Positions 25,183-42,400 of a stretch of 64,000 bases of DNA are shown here, piece by piece. Under the pieces are notes generated by a model. The model searched no databases. It was not told the DNA's origin and worked only from the letters and a program-made list of their open reading frames with translations. The translations under genes and the position numbers were made by a program. Origin of the DNA: Mansonella perstans. Its lineage: Eukaryota > Nematoda > Chromadorea > Rhabditida > Onchocercidae. The stretch lies in assembly GCA_037074765.1 (NCBI GenBank), contig JBAMDO010000056.1, positions 248,001 to 312,000 of the forward strand, read 5' to 3'. Numbering within the stretch: position 1 is the stretch's first letter; each line of letters opens with the position of its first letter.

Positions 25183-27099
25183 TTATTAACAATAATGTAA
25201 TAACATGTGGAATGAGTGCTGAAGAAATGGTTGGAATGAAAATTTCATGGTAATTTGATCTTCTCTTTATTCGTAGCTTCGATTTTTCTTTTGTTGTTTT
25301 AAATTTCAATAATGAAGAATAGTGCAAGAATAAAGAATGAATAATTAATTAACTTACTGCAAAAAAAAAACCAGAAAATATTTTCGCTACAGAAAATAAG
25401 TATTTCGTATGTCAGCAAGGAAGCGAGTTTTTTTTGCTTCTGTCACATTCCAACAATTTGCAAGAAATGTATGATTTCAATTTGGATATTTCATAAAGAA
25501 TTCATTCAAATCGATTTGAAATTTGAACAAAACAAAAGAGGGTAACGTACGGAAGAAAAAACAACAGATGGTCCGAAATTTGAAAATTTATTATGTAGTA
25601 ATTAAGTAGACTTGTTTATCGATCAATAAAAATTGGATGACAAGAAAAATTATTAAGAATATCGATTAAATTTTTAATGATCAATGTCAACTTCTTAAAG
25701 GAAATATGATAACAGAATGAAAGAATCCAAGCGACTCGGCCCAAAATCTACCCATTTTCGCATCACGAATTCAGCACAATGGATCATTCTTTGATATCTA
25801 TCCTGTGGATAGTTCATTCGATTATTCGTCGAATTGAATTTTACATGTGGGAATTACACCGAATGAAAAGTCTTTGAAATCTTTGCCATTCTTTGGGTCA
25901 TTTATTAAGTATACCAAATTATAAATTTGAAAGAAAAATTGAAATTTCAAAAGCTTATTTTAAATTTGACTTATCAGAAGTTTAATAAAATTTACAGCAA
26001 ACATTCCATTGAACATTACAACACATATACTTACTTCACTTATGTATTTTTGTTTTTTGCAAAGATGATAGATGAAATTTCAACATTAATAAAACAATTT
26101 TATCATTGAAATTTAAAAATTTGCAAGAAAATGTATTAAAATGAAATGAAATATGTAAAGAAAAAAGAAATGAAATATGTAAACAAAATATTCCAATTTT
26201 CAATGCTGTAAAATTGTAAAAAGAGAGTGACAAGTTTACAGGTTGACATACACTGTAAAAATTGTTAACCTTTTGGAATATTTGAAACGTTAAAAAATGC
26301 GGACAGATGACTCACCTTCGTTGACCTTTTGGAGTTAATAAATATTTAAAAGGTTGAAAGATGTGTGTGGACAGCCTATTTATTCAACTTTAATGACTCA
26401 TATAAAATATATTGTGGCGTGCCACAATTGCTGAAATATCTTAACAGCAAAGGCGAAAACATTGAAATGAACAATTTTGTAGTGTTTGATGAATGTGTGT
26501 TTGTCGGCATGCTTACATGCACGTGTGTATATATATATATGTGTGTGTGTGTGTATGTGTGTATGTTAGGTGGTTTGTGTACAGTTTGTTTTGAAGAGAT
26601 GTACGGAACCGTCGATTCGTCGGCAAATAATACAACATTTATATTTTTGTCTTTTCTATATTACAGCTTCTCTCAACTAGCAAATCATGTCATTATTTTA
26701 GTATAGATTTTACATTTCATTTCTTCTCAATTATACAGTTGCTATGCTTTTAGAAATAAAGACAATCCGGATAGAAACCGAATTAATCCCATTATCATTG
26801 CAAGTATTCGAGAGGTGATTAAACATTCAACTAAAAAGATTTGTTGAAATCCGATTTTCTCCTTAGTATGGATATGGGATTGGCCGAAAAAAGACGATAA
26901 AGAATGTTTGTTTGAAAAAAAGAGACGGTAGAGAATGTTTGAGTTAATTCAATTATTTGCTCTTATCCGATAAAAAGTAATGAATATCGAATAGTCCCTT
27001 TGAAATAAGACTGTTCGTTAGCTAACTTTTTTGAACTATTCTGTCTGCAAGGAAAATTGTAAAAAGAAAAGAAAAAGAACATTTGGCGATTTGGTGTCA

Positions 27100-27230
27100 G
27101 CCATTGTATCACGTCCGTAACGTATGGTATCACTGATACGTATGATATCACCACTAGGTGTTTATTACGTCCGTAACGTATGGTATCATTGATACCACTG
27201 GATGCGTATGGTATCAGCTGATACCATTGG
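27100..27230. repeat. Cluster of GTATCA...TGATAC palindromes with a perfect 20-bp palindrome
   Basis: A CGTCCGTAACGTATGGTATC block occurs twice (from about 27111 and 27168), each followed by TGATAC in inverted orientation. A third unit is the perfect 20-bp palindrome at 27208-27227 (centre CAGCTG). The block is more GC-rich than its surroundings. Confidence 0.75.
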
Positions 27231-30039
27231 GCGTTTTATATTGGAGGGAAGAAGGAAGGCGAGATAAGGAGTAAATTTTTGAAATCTTCCACTCAATAAT
27301 CCTAGATTAATGAAATGATAGAAATTTTGTGCGGCATTTGTCACTTAAAAGTTTGAAGAAATTAAAAAATTTCCAACGAGCTATTTCCCACTAGCTCACT
27401 TGACTTTCGGTTAAATTGATTGATTTTACTCTAAATTAACGGTTATTTTATCAAGAAACTTTGCACTGTTTCTGGAAAAAGAAGAGGAAAAAAGAATGTT
27501 CTAATTAGATCAAGCAATTACCTAAGACTTAATTATTTTGAGACAAAGTTTTATTGATCTGCGCATTATGCTTAGTGTTTATGTCAATAACTTTGTCCTG
27601 AAGAAAGCAAATAGACTGAGTGAAGTTACCAATGTATAGGAAATTGTAACATATTTGACAAGTATAATCTGAAATAATCTTGATTGATTTAATGGATAAT
27701 CGATTGACTGATTCAGATTTCTACGCAAGACAGCATATTTGTCCAACAATATTTGCAAAAACTGTAAATTAATTAAAGAGGTACCAAATATCCACAGATT
27801 ACATAAATGTAATTATGCAAATAATTAGATTTAGAACGAAATAAGGATAAATCAAGAGGGGCGAAGGTAAAGTATCATAATTTTTCAAATTTTATCAAGC
27901 AACGGGCTTGATTAACTTTGTTTTCTCCGAAAAGAACTGCAACTTAGTCTAAGATTTTAAAAGTTTAATTTAATTCGAGGATTTCATTTTAATTACTTTA
28001 ATTTTGAGTAATCAAATTATGGAATCAAAAGCAAAATCATACCACAACTTACTTGCGATCGTGTGGAATAAAATATACTGGAGTTGTTTTTGCGCAAACA
28101 ATAACACAATTAGCACAGTAAATAAGAGAGCGAGAAATTTGAAAATGAAATAGCAAATGAACACAGAAATTAATTTTATTTAATTAATCAAATATGTCCT
28201 AACAGGTTTTATGCATGAATACGCTCACATACACAAGGGACATAGACACAAACAGATTCATTGTCCATCCAACATGTCATCTTTCTAACACATTCATCAT
28301 TTTGTTGTCACAAATTCTTTCATTTATAATTAGAAATGGTTGCGGCATACTTTTAGATTAGTGAGTAACATTAAACGCATACCGGAAATACATATCAATG
28401 AAACCGGAATCATATCCGGTATCATATCCGGCTACATATATCCGGCTACATATGTGGGACTTTTAAGACACTCAAGAAAATTTAATCTTAGCTTTACAAT
28501 TATTTATTATTCTTTCAATACCTGCAATTATTTTTTCTATTTTATCATCAACTTCATTAGTTGAAAGATGGGAAGAAAGAGAGAGCAACGAGAGAACTTA
28601 TTGTTCTCGTAATTCCGTAAGTTTTTTGAACTTTTTGAACTCTTCCCATTTCATAATCAATACTCTATTTTTCACTGAAAAAAAAATTGCTGACAAAAAT
28701 TCAAAATAGAGAAAAATCGAATGCATGTAAGAAGTTGATTGAAAGTTTGAACAAATCTTCAAAAGCTATATTTATAACTTTAATAAGTGGTAAACAAAAA
28801 AAGTTGGAAAAATTGAATGAAATGCCAAGCAAATTTGTACTTGCAAAAGAATAACGATATTAAATGAACTAAAATGTCAAAATATTTTCCACTTCAAGTT
28901 GTTATTTGTGAAGAAAAGAAAAGTGTTGACAATTTCCGAACAAATGCTGTCCGTCTTTACATTTCGTCAGACATTTTCACCCATTAGCCTCAAAATAAAA
29001 ATTATTTGCTTCGTCGGAAATTGATTTTCTTTATAACTAAGTTGATATTTGAATCAAATTTTTGTTGAAATTTAATTGCTTTTTCATTGCTTATTTACTG
29101 ATGTATTTGAGATTTGATGAAAATCTATTTTTATCCTCAGCAAATTCTAATTGATTTCTAAAAGATGCATTTTATTGGTAATTATATGGATGTAAATTAA
29201 GTGATAATCAATTAAAATCGTTCATTTTCAAACAAATTAACAATAACTTAAACTGTTAACGAATGACACTTGTACTTGTTCTATCTCTTCATTGATAACA
29301 TAAATTAATGGCTTTAAAATTGAAATTTATTTTAATACGATGCACAATTTTTTCTTTCTAAAATTAATGTTGTTAAGAAAAGAATTAGGCAAAAGAATTC
29401 AACCTCGAAAAATGCATACAATCTATACAATGTAGTTTTAGAAATAAAAATTAGAAATAAAAAAAAAAAAAAAAAAACCATGAATGGGATGATTTACACA
29501 TAGATTAATTTTTCTTAATTTAAAATAAAGTCAATAGGAAAAAAAACGCTGACTATATGCTTAAATTCCTTGTTAATTCAAATCACAGTGAAAGAAGGGA
29601 AAAAATTAAATGAAATAATTCATATGTAGAAAATATTAACTTTAAAATAAATACAGATTCTACAATTATTATTAACAGAAAGAAAATGTTAGTATTATTT
29701 TCTTAATTCAAATAATTTGTTTTTAATTTGCACAAATTATAATTTTGTGGCAAATTAAACTTCGCAAAATTTAAAACTTAAGTTTTGAAAATCCAAATAG
29801 AAGGATTCAAAATAAACTAATGTGTAGACAAATTATAGGTCACTAAAGTGCACACAATTATCTGAGCAATACCCATTTCAAATGGACGAGAATTTTCATA
29901 ATAGCCATTGCTCAATCTACCATTTTGGTCGCGTGAAATTTCGAAGACACTCTTTGGTATCTTCTGTTTGGATGACGTAGCGATCTGATATGGTAGTTGT
30001 TGCAATTTGTTTCTTGTTGTCGTTGTTTTAATGCGATCG

Positions 30040-30127
30040 GTTACGTGTACGGATGCAATCAGGTTGTTTTACGTAAGTTTTGCGAACGGTTACGTGTACA
30101 TTAAAGTTGTGGATGTTTTACGTAAGG
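30040..30127. repeat. Two-copy direct repeat with GGTTACGTGTAC and GTTTTACGTAAG
   Basis: The pair of motifs GGTTACGTGTAC and GTTTTACGTAAG occurs in the same order twice (30040-30075 and 30088-30126), with diverged sequence between. Both motifs carry ACGT cores. Confidence 0.7.
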
Positions 30128-33100
30128 TAGTATAAGTAGTATTTAACTAATCTAGCAAACACGTGGACCTGGTGTGAAAATATGATTCTTGCTGAAATTT
30201 TTCATTAATTTCCAAATCATTCCAACGTTCGCCATATATTATAAGATAATTTTATAGTAATAAACAGCATTGAATAAATTGGCAATTTCTTTCCAAAAAA
30301 TAATTTTATTTTCTAGTTCATTTTAAATCTTACTTTTTGGATCATGAGCAATTTTGACATTGCATTGAATGTTGGGATCATTCATTTTTTGTCCTCCCCG
30401 TACATTTCTTATTCAGTTCTGGGAATAATTTAGATACTTGAAATTGATTTCTATTGATGTTTGCAAGTAATTATTGCTGGCTTTATATTATCGGTTCCTC
30501 AGTGCTAAGCGTCAAAAGGAATCAACTTTGGACACACCATATTGTCGAAATTTCATGAATTTTAAAATAATGGAAACGTATCTGAATAGGAAAAATGCAA
30601 ATTATTGGTTTCAAGGTGAAATAAATTAACAGTAAATCAAAGTATGATAACCGTACAGAGTCAGTTGCTACTATAGGGAAACTTTTATTTTTTTCTAAAA
30701 AGTAATCATTGACGAGTTTAAAAAAATTTAGGTTTTTTTTCAGGAATTCAAGCATGATATATTGCAGTTCGTCTGCGATAATTCATTCACATTTTATTAA
30801 ATGCAAAAGCAAAGAGACTTACTGATGGTATTTGCGCTTCTTCCACATATTCATAGACAACATATCGAAATATCATTTATTAGAAAAAACGCTTCTTATG
30901 CAAAAAGAATTTTTTTTTCTTTTTTTTTGATTGACAATGACGTCAGCCTTTCATAGTTCAAACAAAATTATTTTAAATTTTGGTGATTATTATTTGTGGA
31001 TAGACTGTACCTGCTCGCTCTTAATATCAATGATTCACAACAAACCATTTGCGCTATTTCGCGATATATTACTTATCGCCAGTTTCTTTTTTTAAAACTT
31101 TGGTATATCTGATGTTTTCATTCCTGAAACCTTCAAAGATTTCTGAACTCCAAACAAATTATTGGTTTCAAGGTGAAATAAATTAACAATAAAACAAGTA
31201 AGAAAAAGTTGCTATGCTATGTAGATGTTTTTTGTCATCTGTCATTTAATAGGTATAAATTATTGAAAAAACTCATTAATTTCTCTTACTTTCTCATCTT
31301 TCTTGCCAAATTATGTGGAATAAAGAACTTCGTATGTGTGCTTGAATGAAAGGATTGTGATTTGTTCTTAAGTTTTGTAACATTGTTAAACAATTTTTTG
31401 TAGAATTTTCATTAATCTTATATTTCTTGCAGCTGTTCCTATGGAATGACTGATATTGTTTTATATCTTAAACTTTATCAAGTAATAGCCGAATATTTCG
31501 ATCAGTTATGCACCAATAGTTTTCAGAACTATTGATCAAGCTATTTATATCATTGATTCATTATGCTTTTATCTATGATTCATTATACTAACCCATAACA
31601 TAAATATTGCGATCTTGTTAAATTTGGCGATCCTCGATGTTACGTTTCGTTTTACTCTTTAATATCATTTTGAATCATTTGAGAATACGAAAAGAGAACA
31701 AAGACGAAAAGCGAAGAGTGAAGCGATATTTTCTGAAGTGTCGTACCATTTCAGCTCGTCTAGTTTTTCTTTTCCTTTTTTTAATTTTTTTCTTCGAAAA
31801 ATTTCTCAATTTTGCTTCTTTTACCAAAGCAAATACTATTTTATACTTCCATTATTTTCTTTTCGACAAAAGCATTGTTATTTCATGCAATAAAATCACA
31901 GGAATTAAGCTTGAATAATCAAAATTTCAGTGGAATGAACACAGCATATAAGAGACCAATCATGCATGACTTATAAATTGGCCTCATTTCTGCTTTAAGT
32001 TCACTGTTTGACTGGATTAGGAAAGAGCAATCTTTTTCAACGTATAGCATATGATAAATCGGGAATGATTTGTTAATTACATATTTTGGTATTGCAGTTA
32101 TTTTAAATTAGGTTTTTAAAACTGCAAACTGTAGTGACCGTTGCGGTAATTCAATCAGCAATTTTTCCAGAATATTTGGAAAATTCGTAATGCTGTATTA
32201 GTCTTCACTGTTTCTTAGCTTAATCTGGCGAAGAGGAAATTAATGACCACAATCTTGTTAATGAATATAGCAGTATGTTTGGATAAATAGTCGTTTTTTT
32301 TTCTCAATAAACCTAACCATTTTTCTTTGCATCAATTCAGCGATCTATTGCCTATAAGTTATGATTAGTATTTGGTACTCTTATATTTATGACGTTGTGA
32401 ATGCTTGGTTACACACTCATATTTAATTAAGGTGTTGCAGAAATTTTCAAAAAAAAAAGTGTAGTTTTTGTGAAAGGAAACAGTGAATGTGCTCATTTTC
32501 TCAGTAATTTCTGGGTGAAAGCTTTTTATAATTTTAGGTTCAGCTCTCGTATTTTCATTTTTTTGTGTCATGTTATTTTGACGTAACTTTCTGCGGAATT
32601 TTTTAAGTCTTATTACGAACTTGATATGTTCTGAATAAGGGATCTTCAATTTCTTGCAATAATAATCTACTATCTTCATCATTGTATCCGATTTCCTTGT
32701 CATGATGCCACTGAGGCTTACAACCGGTACATATGAAGTTTGGTCTGGTGTTCTTCGTTACTTATCAATAACTCATGAAGTTTATACGTTCGAAATATTT
32801 TGTTCTAACAGTCTTTTAAAAAGGAAGTTCTAGTTGTCCGCTTGATTTCTAATAGTTTGAAAATCCACTTCATTTTTTGCTAAAGTTGTTGCACATTGGA
32901 TTGATGTTACATCATTTAATAGCGTGCAGTGTCACTCTGAAAGCGGCAGAAAACTTTTTACGCGAATTTTTTTTGCTACTCTTCCAGGACGATTGATATT
33001 TGGCATAAGCAGCATTTCGTTCTTTTCTCTATTTTTAATTGGACTTCTTTCGTAGGTAGCTGTTACTGAGAAATACAAACTATCTTTTTTTTTAAATAAG

Positions 33101-34343
33101 CCTTCAGTACCCTGCTGTGAATTGCTTTCTTTTTTTCCTGGTATTTGCTTAACAATAAAGAATACAAATCATTGACTGCTCTATAGGTATTACATCCAAA
33201 TAAATTTCAGATATGTTCAGTTTTGTAAGATTTAAATTACTGATTTTTTTTTTTGGCACTGATTCTTATTGGTAAAGAAGTAAGTTAGTCGTATTTTCTC
33301 TTTCATATGTTGTAACTAATTTCCGAATTTTTGATCATATCCTTTGTTGCTTAATGAGTGTTCAACATCACTGTTTATTTCGAAGATGTTGGGGGAAAAT
33401 GAACTGAATTTCAGATTCCAAAATTTATCATTCTTCAACAGCAGCATCAACAGCAAGTTGGTAAAAGTACATCTCACAGATGAGGTGAAATACTTATATT
33501 GGGGAAGTCTAAAATTTAAGACTCTGAAAGTTGGTCCAGAAACAATCTAAGTCTGACCCTTCTATTATTCTTATATTCAGTTAAGCTGAAATATGGAATT
33601 CTTTCGACCTGCTGTTACTCTCGTACGGCAGCATCATTCTGTGATTCGCAGTAACAGTTTTTTTCTGCAATTATAAGTCTCGACTTTTCGACTATACCGG
33701 TGGAGTAGTGATTGCCTTCTTTCATTTTCCTATCTGCTTACACAATTATTTCCATTTACTGACGGTGTGAGAACAGTACTGCTGTTCTCGTCGTTGTTGC
33801 AGTCAGTGGGCCAATATCTTCACTGGAATACAAGCGTTTAAATATTTACCCTCAATATTTTAAGGTATTTTTTGCAAATCAATTATTTTATGCTTAATGA
33901 GTTAATTTCTCGAAAAAAAATTGATTTACTTATTAGACTATATGTATAACAACATACCTGTAAGGCATCATCATTCGACATCAGCACATTCAGAAAGGGT
34001 GAAATTTTCATGAAATGGCATGTTAACAGTAATTACGGGTTATGAAAAGGAAGAAAGACGAAGAGTAGAGCAGAGGGAATTACAGTTCATCGTTCTTTTT
34101 TGCATTTGATTCAGTTTATTTATTGGAATTGTGAGTCAAAGTACAGGAATAAGTATTGTATTTAGCGATTAGTAGATGGCTTTAGTTTTAACTAACTTTG
34201 GTAAATTATCTCGTTTGTTTTTATTGGATTCTTATTTCTTTTCAATGGCATTTTAGCTAGTGTTTCTTCTCTATTGGAGAACTGATGAACTATATTAAAA
34301 GGGATAATTTCGATAGTTTTCCAAATGTGAGTTTTAAATGTTG

Positions 34344-34354
34344 AAATTTTCCAG
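34344..34354 (+). promoter_or_regulatory. Probable spliced-leader trans-splice acceptor
   Basis: AAATTTTCCAG ends 23 bases upstream of the ATG at 34378, with no upstream in-frame coding. A strong acceptor this close to a start codon is the usual mark of SL trans-splicing in nematodes. It could also be a cis acceptor for a 5' UTR intron. Confidence 0.55.
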
Positions 34355-34377
34355 ACAACAGCTGAAAACGAGAGAAA

Positions 34378-39435
<5,058 letters not shown>

Positions 39436-42400
39436 GATTCAAGAATGAATGGATGATTTTGCTTTGTGTGTATCGGATTGCTAGTTACTAGTAGTATCAC
39501 TATCAGTACTTCTAGCTCGATTGCTACGATCACTGCTACATTTTACGTGAGAAATTTTTGAAAATTTGTTTTTTCCTCTTACAGAGTCAAGTGAAATAAT
39601 GTATTGTTAAAATACATGAACAGTTTCATTTTATTCGAATACTGAAGAAATTTATAGGGCTTTCAACTTAGTAAAAAAAATTTGGATTTTAAAGAATTCT
39701 TTTTGAAGTTTCCATTTATTCGAATATTAGTTTGTGCGGCAGTGCTCCCAGATATTTGTGCTGTTATATATTCTACAAATACCGGGATATTTGACTCATA
39801 ATATTTTTTTCACTTAATTTGCAGCTTTTTTTGTGAAGATTTTTGTAATGTTTAGCTTGTATTTATTTCAGGATAATCAATGGTTTATATTTTTTGCTCT
39901 ATACATAGGCTTCCAGTAAGAAATTTGTTGCGATTAGGACTTGTTATTGCAAAAACAAATGATGCAGGTCATTTATAAAGCAATATTTGCATTCATCATT
40001 TAGGTATGCATGCGTTATTTGCTCATATCTAGATCTGAAACTTGGTAAATACGCTGTAGTGATCTGGGATTTTTCTTTCAGAAAATGGGCATAGATGATA
40101 TTTGTAAGCATGAACTGGACAATGATCAAATTCTGTTATTATTAAAAAATCCACCCACGACTTTCATTTCATGAGAATCGCACATGAATTATTCGTTTTT
40201 GTCGAATTTCATGTAAAAAGTTAAGTGGTATCAGGGGATATTTTTCAATTCGACGAGCAATTCGTTTTCAAGCTTACTTATATGTGTTATCTGTAATAAG
40301 CTAATTAGAAAGTTATTAGTTTTCAATATGCTCAATATGTGAAACCTGTAGTTGTGTTATTTTTGGCTGCTGATTACAATTTGAATGAAGCAATCGGATA
40401 ACTGAATTGGAAGTCTATTAATGTCAGTAGAATTGCAGATATATTCATTTCTGTTTTTGAATTAATCACTTGTTTGCTTATTTGTCCATTTATTAAATTA
40501 GCTTAAGACAGTGCTTGCAATTTTTTTGGAAATTTTATTTCTTGTTTTCGCGTCAGTGGTGTTTCCATTAATCGTTATCTCCATAAGTGCAGCTAAAGAA
40601 ACTACTAGGAAATCTGTCTCTTGTTTTTATCTTTAGTTCGAGCTGAATGTCATTTTTTCAATCCTACAGCTCGTTTGTCTTGCTTTATAAGTTTTTCTAT
40701 TTCATGTGCATTGCATTTCGCGAATAATTTCTTTCTTCCGGAAACCGGAAACTGCATACGCAACAATATTAGATCGTTTAATGCACAAAATTTTGTAAAT
40801 AGATGCAATATGAAAACGAACAAGTTTAACTCATACAGTACTTTATTTAATTGATTGTACTACCCTTGGAATCCTCAATTTAGTCTACTGGATCTCTTTC
40901 CAAGAAACTGAATATATTCTGTCTTCTCTTTAGTTCTTTCGCGTATTGGTTCGAGCAACAGTAATTGAATAGTGATTGCTATTCCTAGTCATAATTGTAA
41001 TCACGATAAAAAAAAGGGATAGTTCCATTTTAAATCCTATCTGCCTTATTTCAATAATTTTTTTTCATGTTTTATACATTCTCTTTTCTGTTGGCCACAT
41101 TCGCTTTTCATCAATTCTTCTGCCTTAGCGAACTGATGATGTTAATTTGTATGAGCTAAAATAGAATGCAGAATGTTACAGCAATTTATGTAATGGGAAA
41201 ATTTAACAGAATTCTTTTAATCCGATTATTTCATCATTGAGACAAGAATGTATACATATATTTATTAGTTCAAGGAAGGAAATTGTGTTTTTTTTTCCTT
41301 GAAATTGAATTTTTTTTTTTTTTTTTTTTTTTTTTTGATTATACTATGTCTAAATTATATGCGGTACTTTACTTTTCCACATAGTCCTATCATGAATGGA
41401 CAATGCTTGTTGTTAATTCATTCTTCAACTCATACATTTCATGTTTGTTCATTTTTTTCATTTATCCATTAAGAATGTTTTTTTATTTAACGGAACAACT
41501 AGTCTGATATAAATGGTTTTTTTTTTTTTTTTTTAAAATATGTATTTGGACAAATGAAAAAAAAATGAGCAATATTTGTTTAGTCAAATGTTATTTAATT
41601 AGTCAGGGAATTAAAGTGATTGATTGATTGATAAGCGGTAAATTTAATTCTTTTAGTTTTCTTTTTTTTTTTTTTTTTTTTTTTGTGCATTTATTTCTAT
41701 ATATTGTGAAATTATTATCATTTGAACAGTGAGATTTTTTCTTTTCACACTGTAAAGAGATTTTTTATGATTTGGAAGTTCACTTTTTAGAAGTGAAAAT
41801 GTTGTTTCTGTGATTTCTTTTGATTGCTTTGCATCGTATCACTTAAAAACTGTGACATTTTTTATATTTTTATTGTTTCTGTATCTGTTTATTTTTTTAT
41901 TTTTTATAATTTTGGAAAAAATTTTCATTTTGTATGAAATTTTGCCTTAATTTTCGCAAGAATTTGTTTTTAAAGTAATGCATATGTGAAAATGACCAAG
42001 TTAACATTGAACTGAATGTATGTTAAAAGAAGAAAAAGAATGAAGGAGTTTTGCTTGTAATTTAATGGTCCGACATTTCATAACAAAACTCCGTTTTATT
42101 TGTATTTCAGTTGAAACGTTAGTTTTTGTCCTAAAATATGGCAGTTAATTAGGTGATAGATGAGAATGTTAATTTAATCTTGAAAATATCGGAGTTTATT
42201 AAATCTTATGAAGTTCCTCACATTAACAATTTCCTGCTCTTTGAGAATACATTTATATGATTACAATATTTTTTTCTTAATTTCATTTATCGAAATTTCA
42301 ATTTCTTTGTTAAAGAAAGTGTAAAAAATGGCCAAAAAATGATGGCTTATTTATTGTAATTATTTTTGAATATAAATTTCGAATCCAAATTTGAATTATT

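Larger units (their letters stand above)
24470..34343. other. Long intergenic region between two divergent genes
   Basis: About 10 kb with no gene I can support. Upstream exons or promoters of the MARVEL gene (-) and the PPP1R16-like gene (+) must lie here but cannot be placed. It holds a 42-bp direct repeat (24809-24898), CA- and TG-rich runs (25141-25182, 26527-26566), an ATCCGG-rich repeat (28400-28450), a GTATCA/TGATAC palindrome cluster (27100-27230) and two dispersed direct repeats (30040-30127 and 30598/31155). Open frames of 60-113 codons here are low-complexity or match nothing known to me. Confidence 0.55.

Noticed and set aside
26365..26706. 113-codon plus-strand open frame
   Set aside because: Its middle is a translated TA/TG microsatellite and the remainder matches nothing I know.
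32365..32703. 112-codon minus-strand open frame
   Set aside because: Lys/Phe-rich with no recognisable domain; plausible by chance or as part of an unknown gene, but not supportable.
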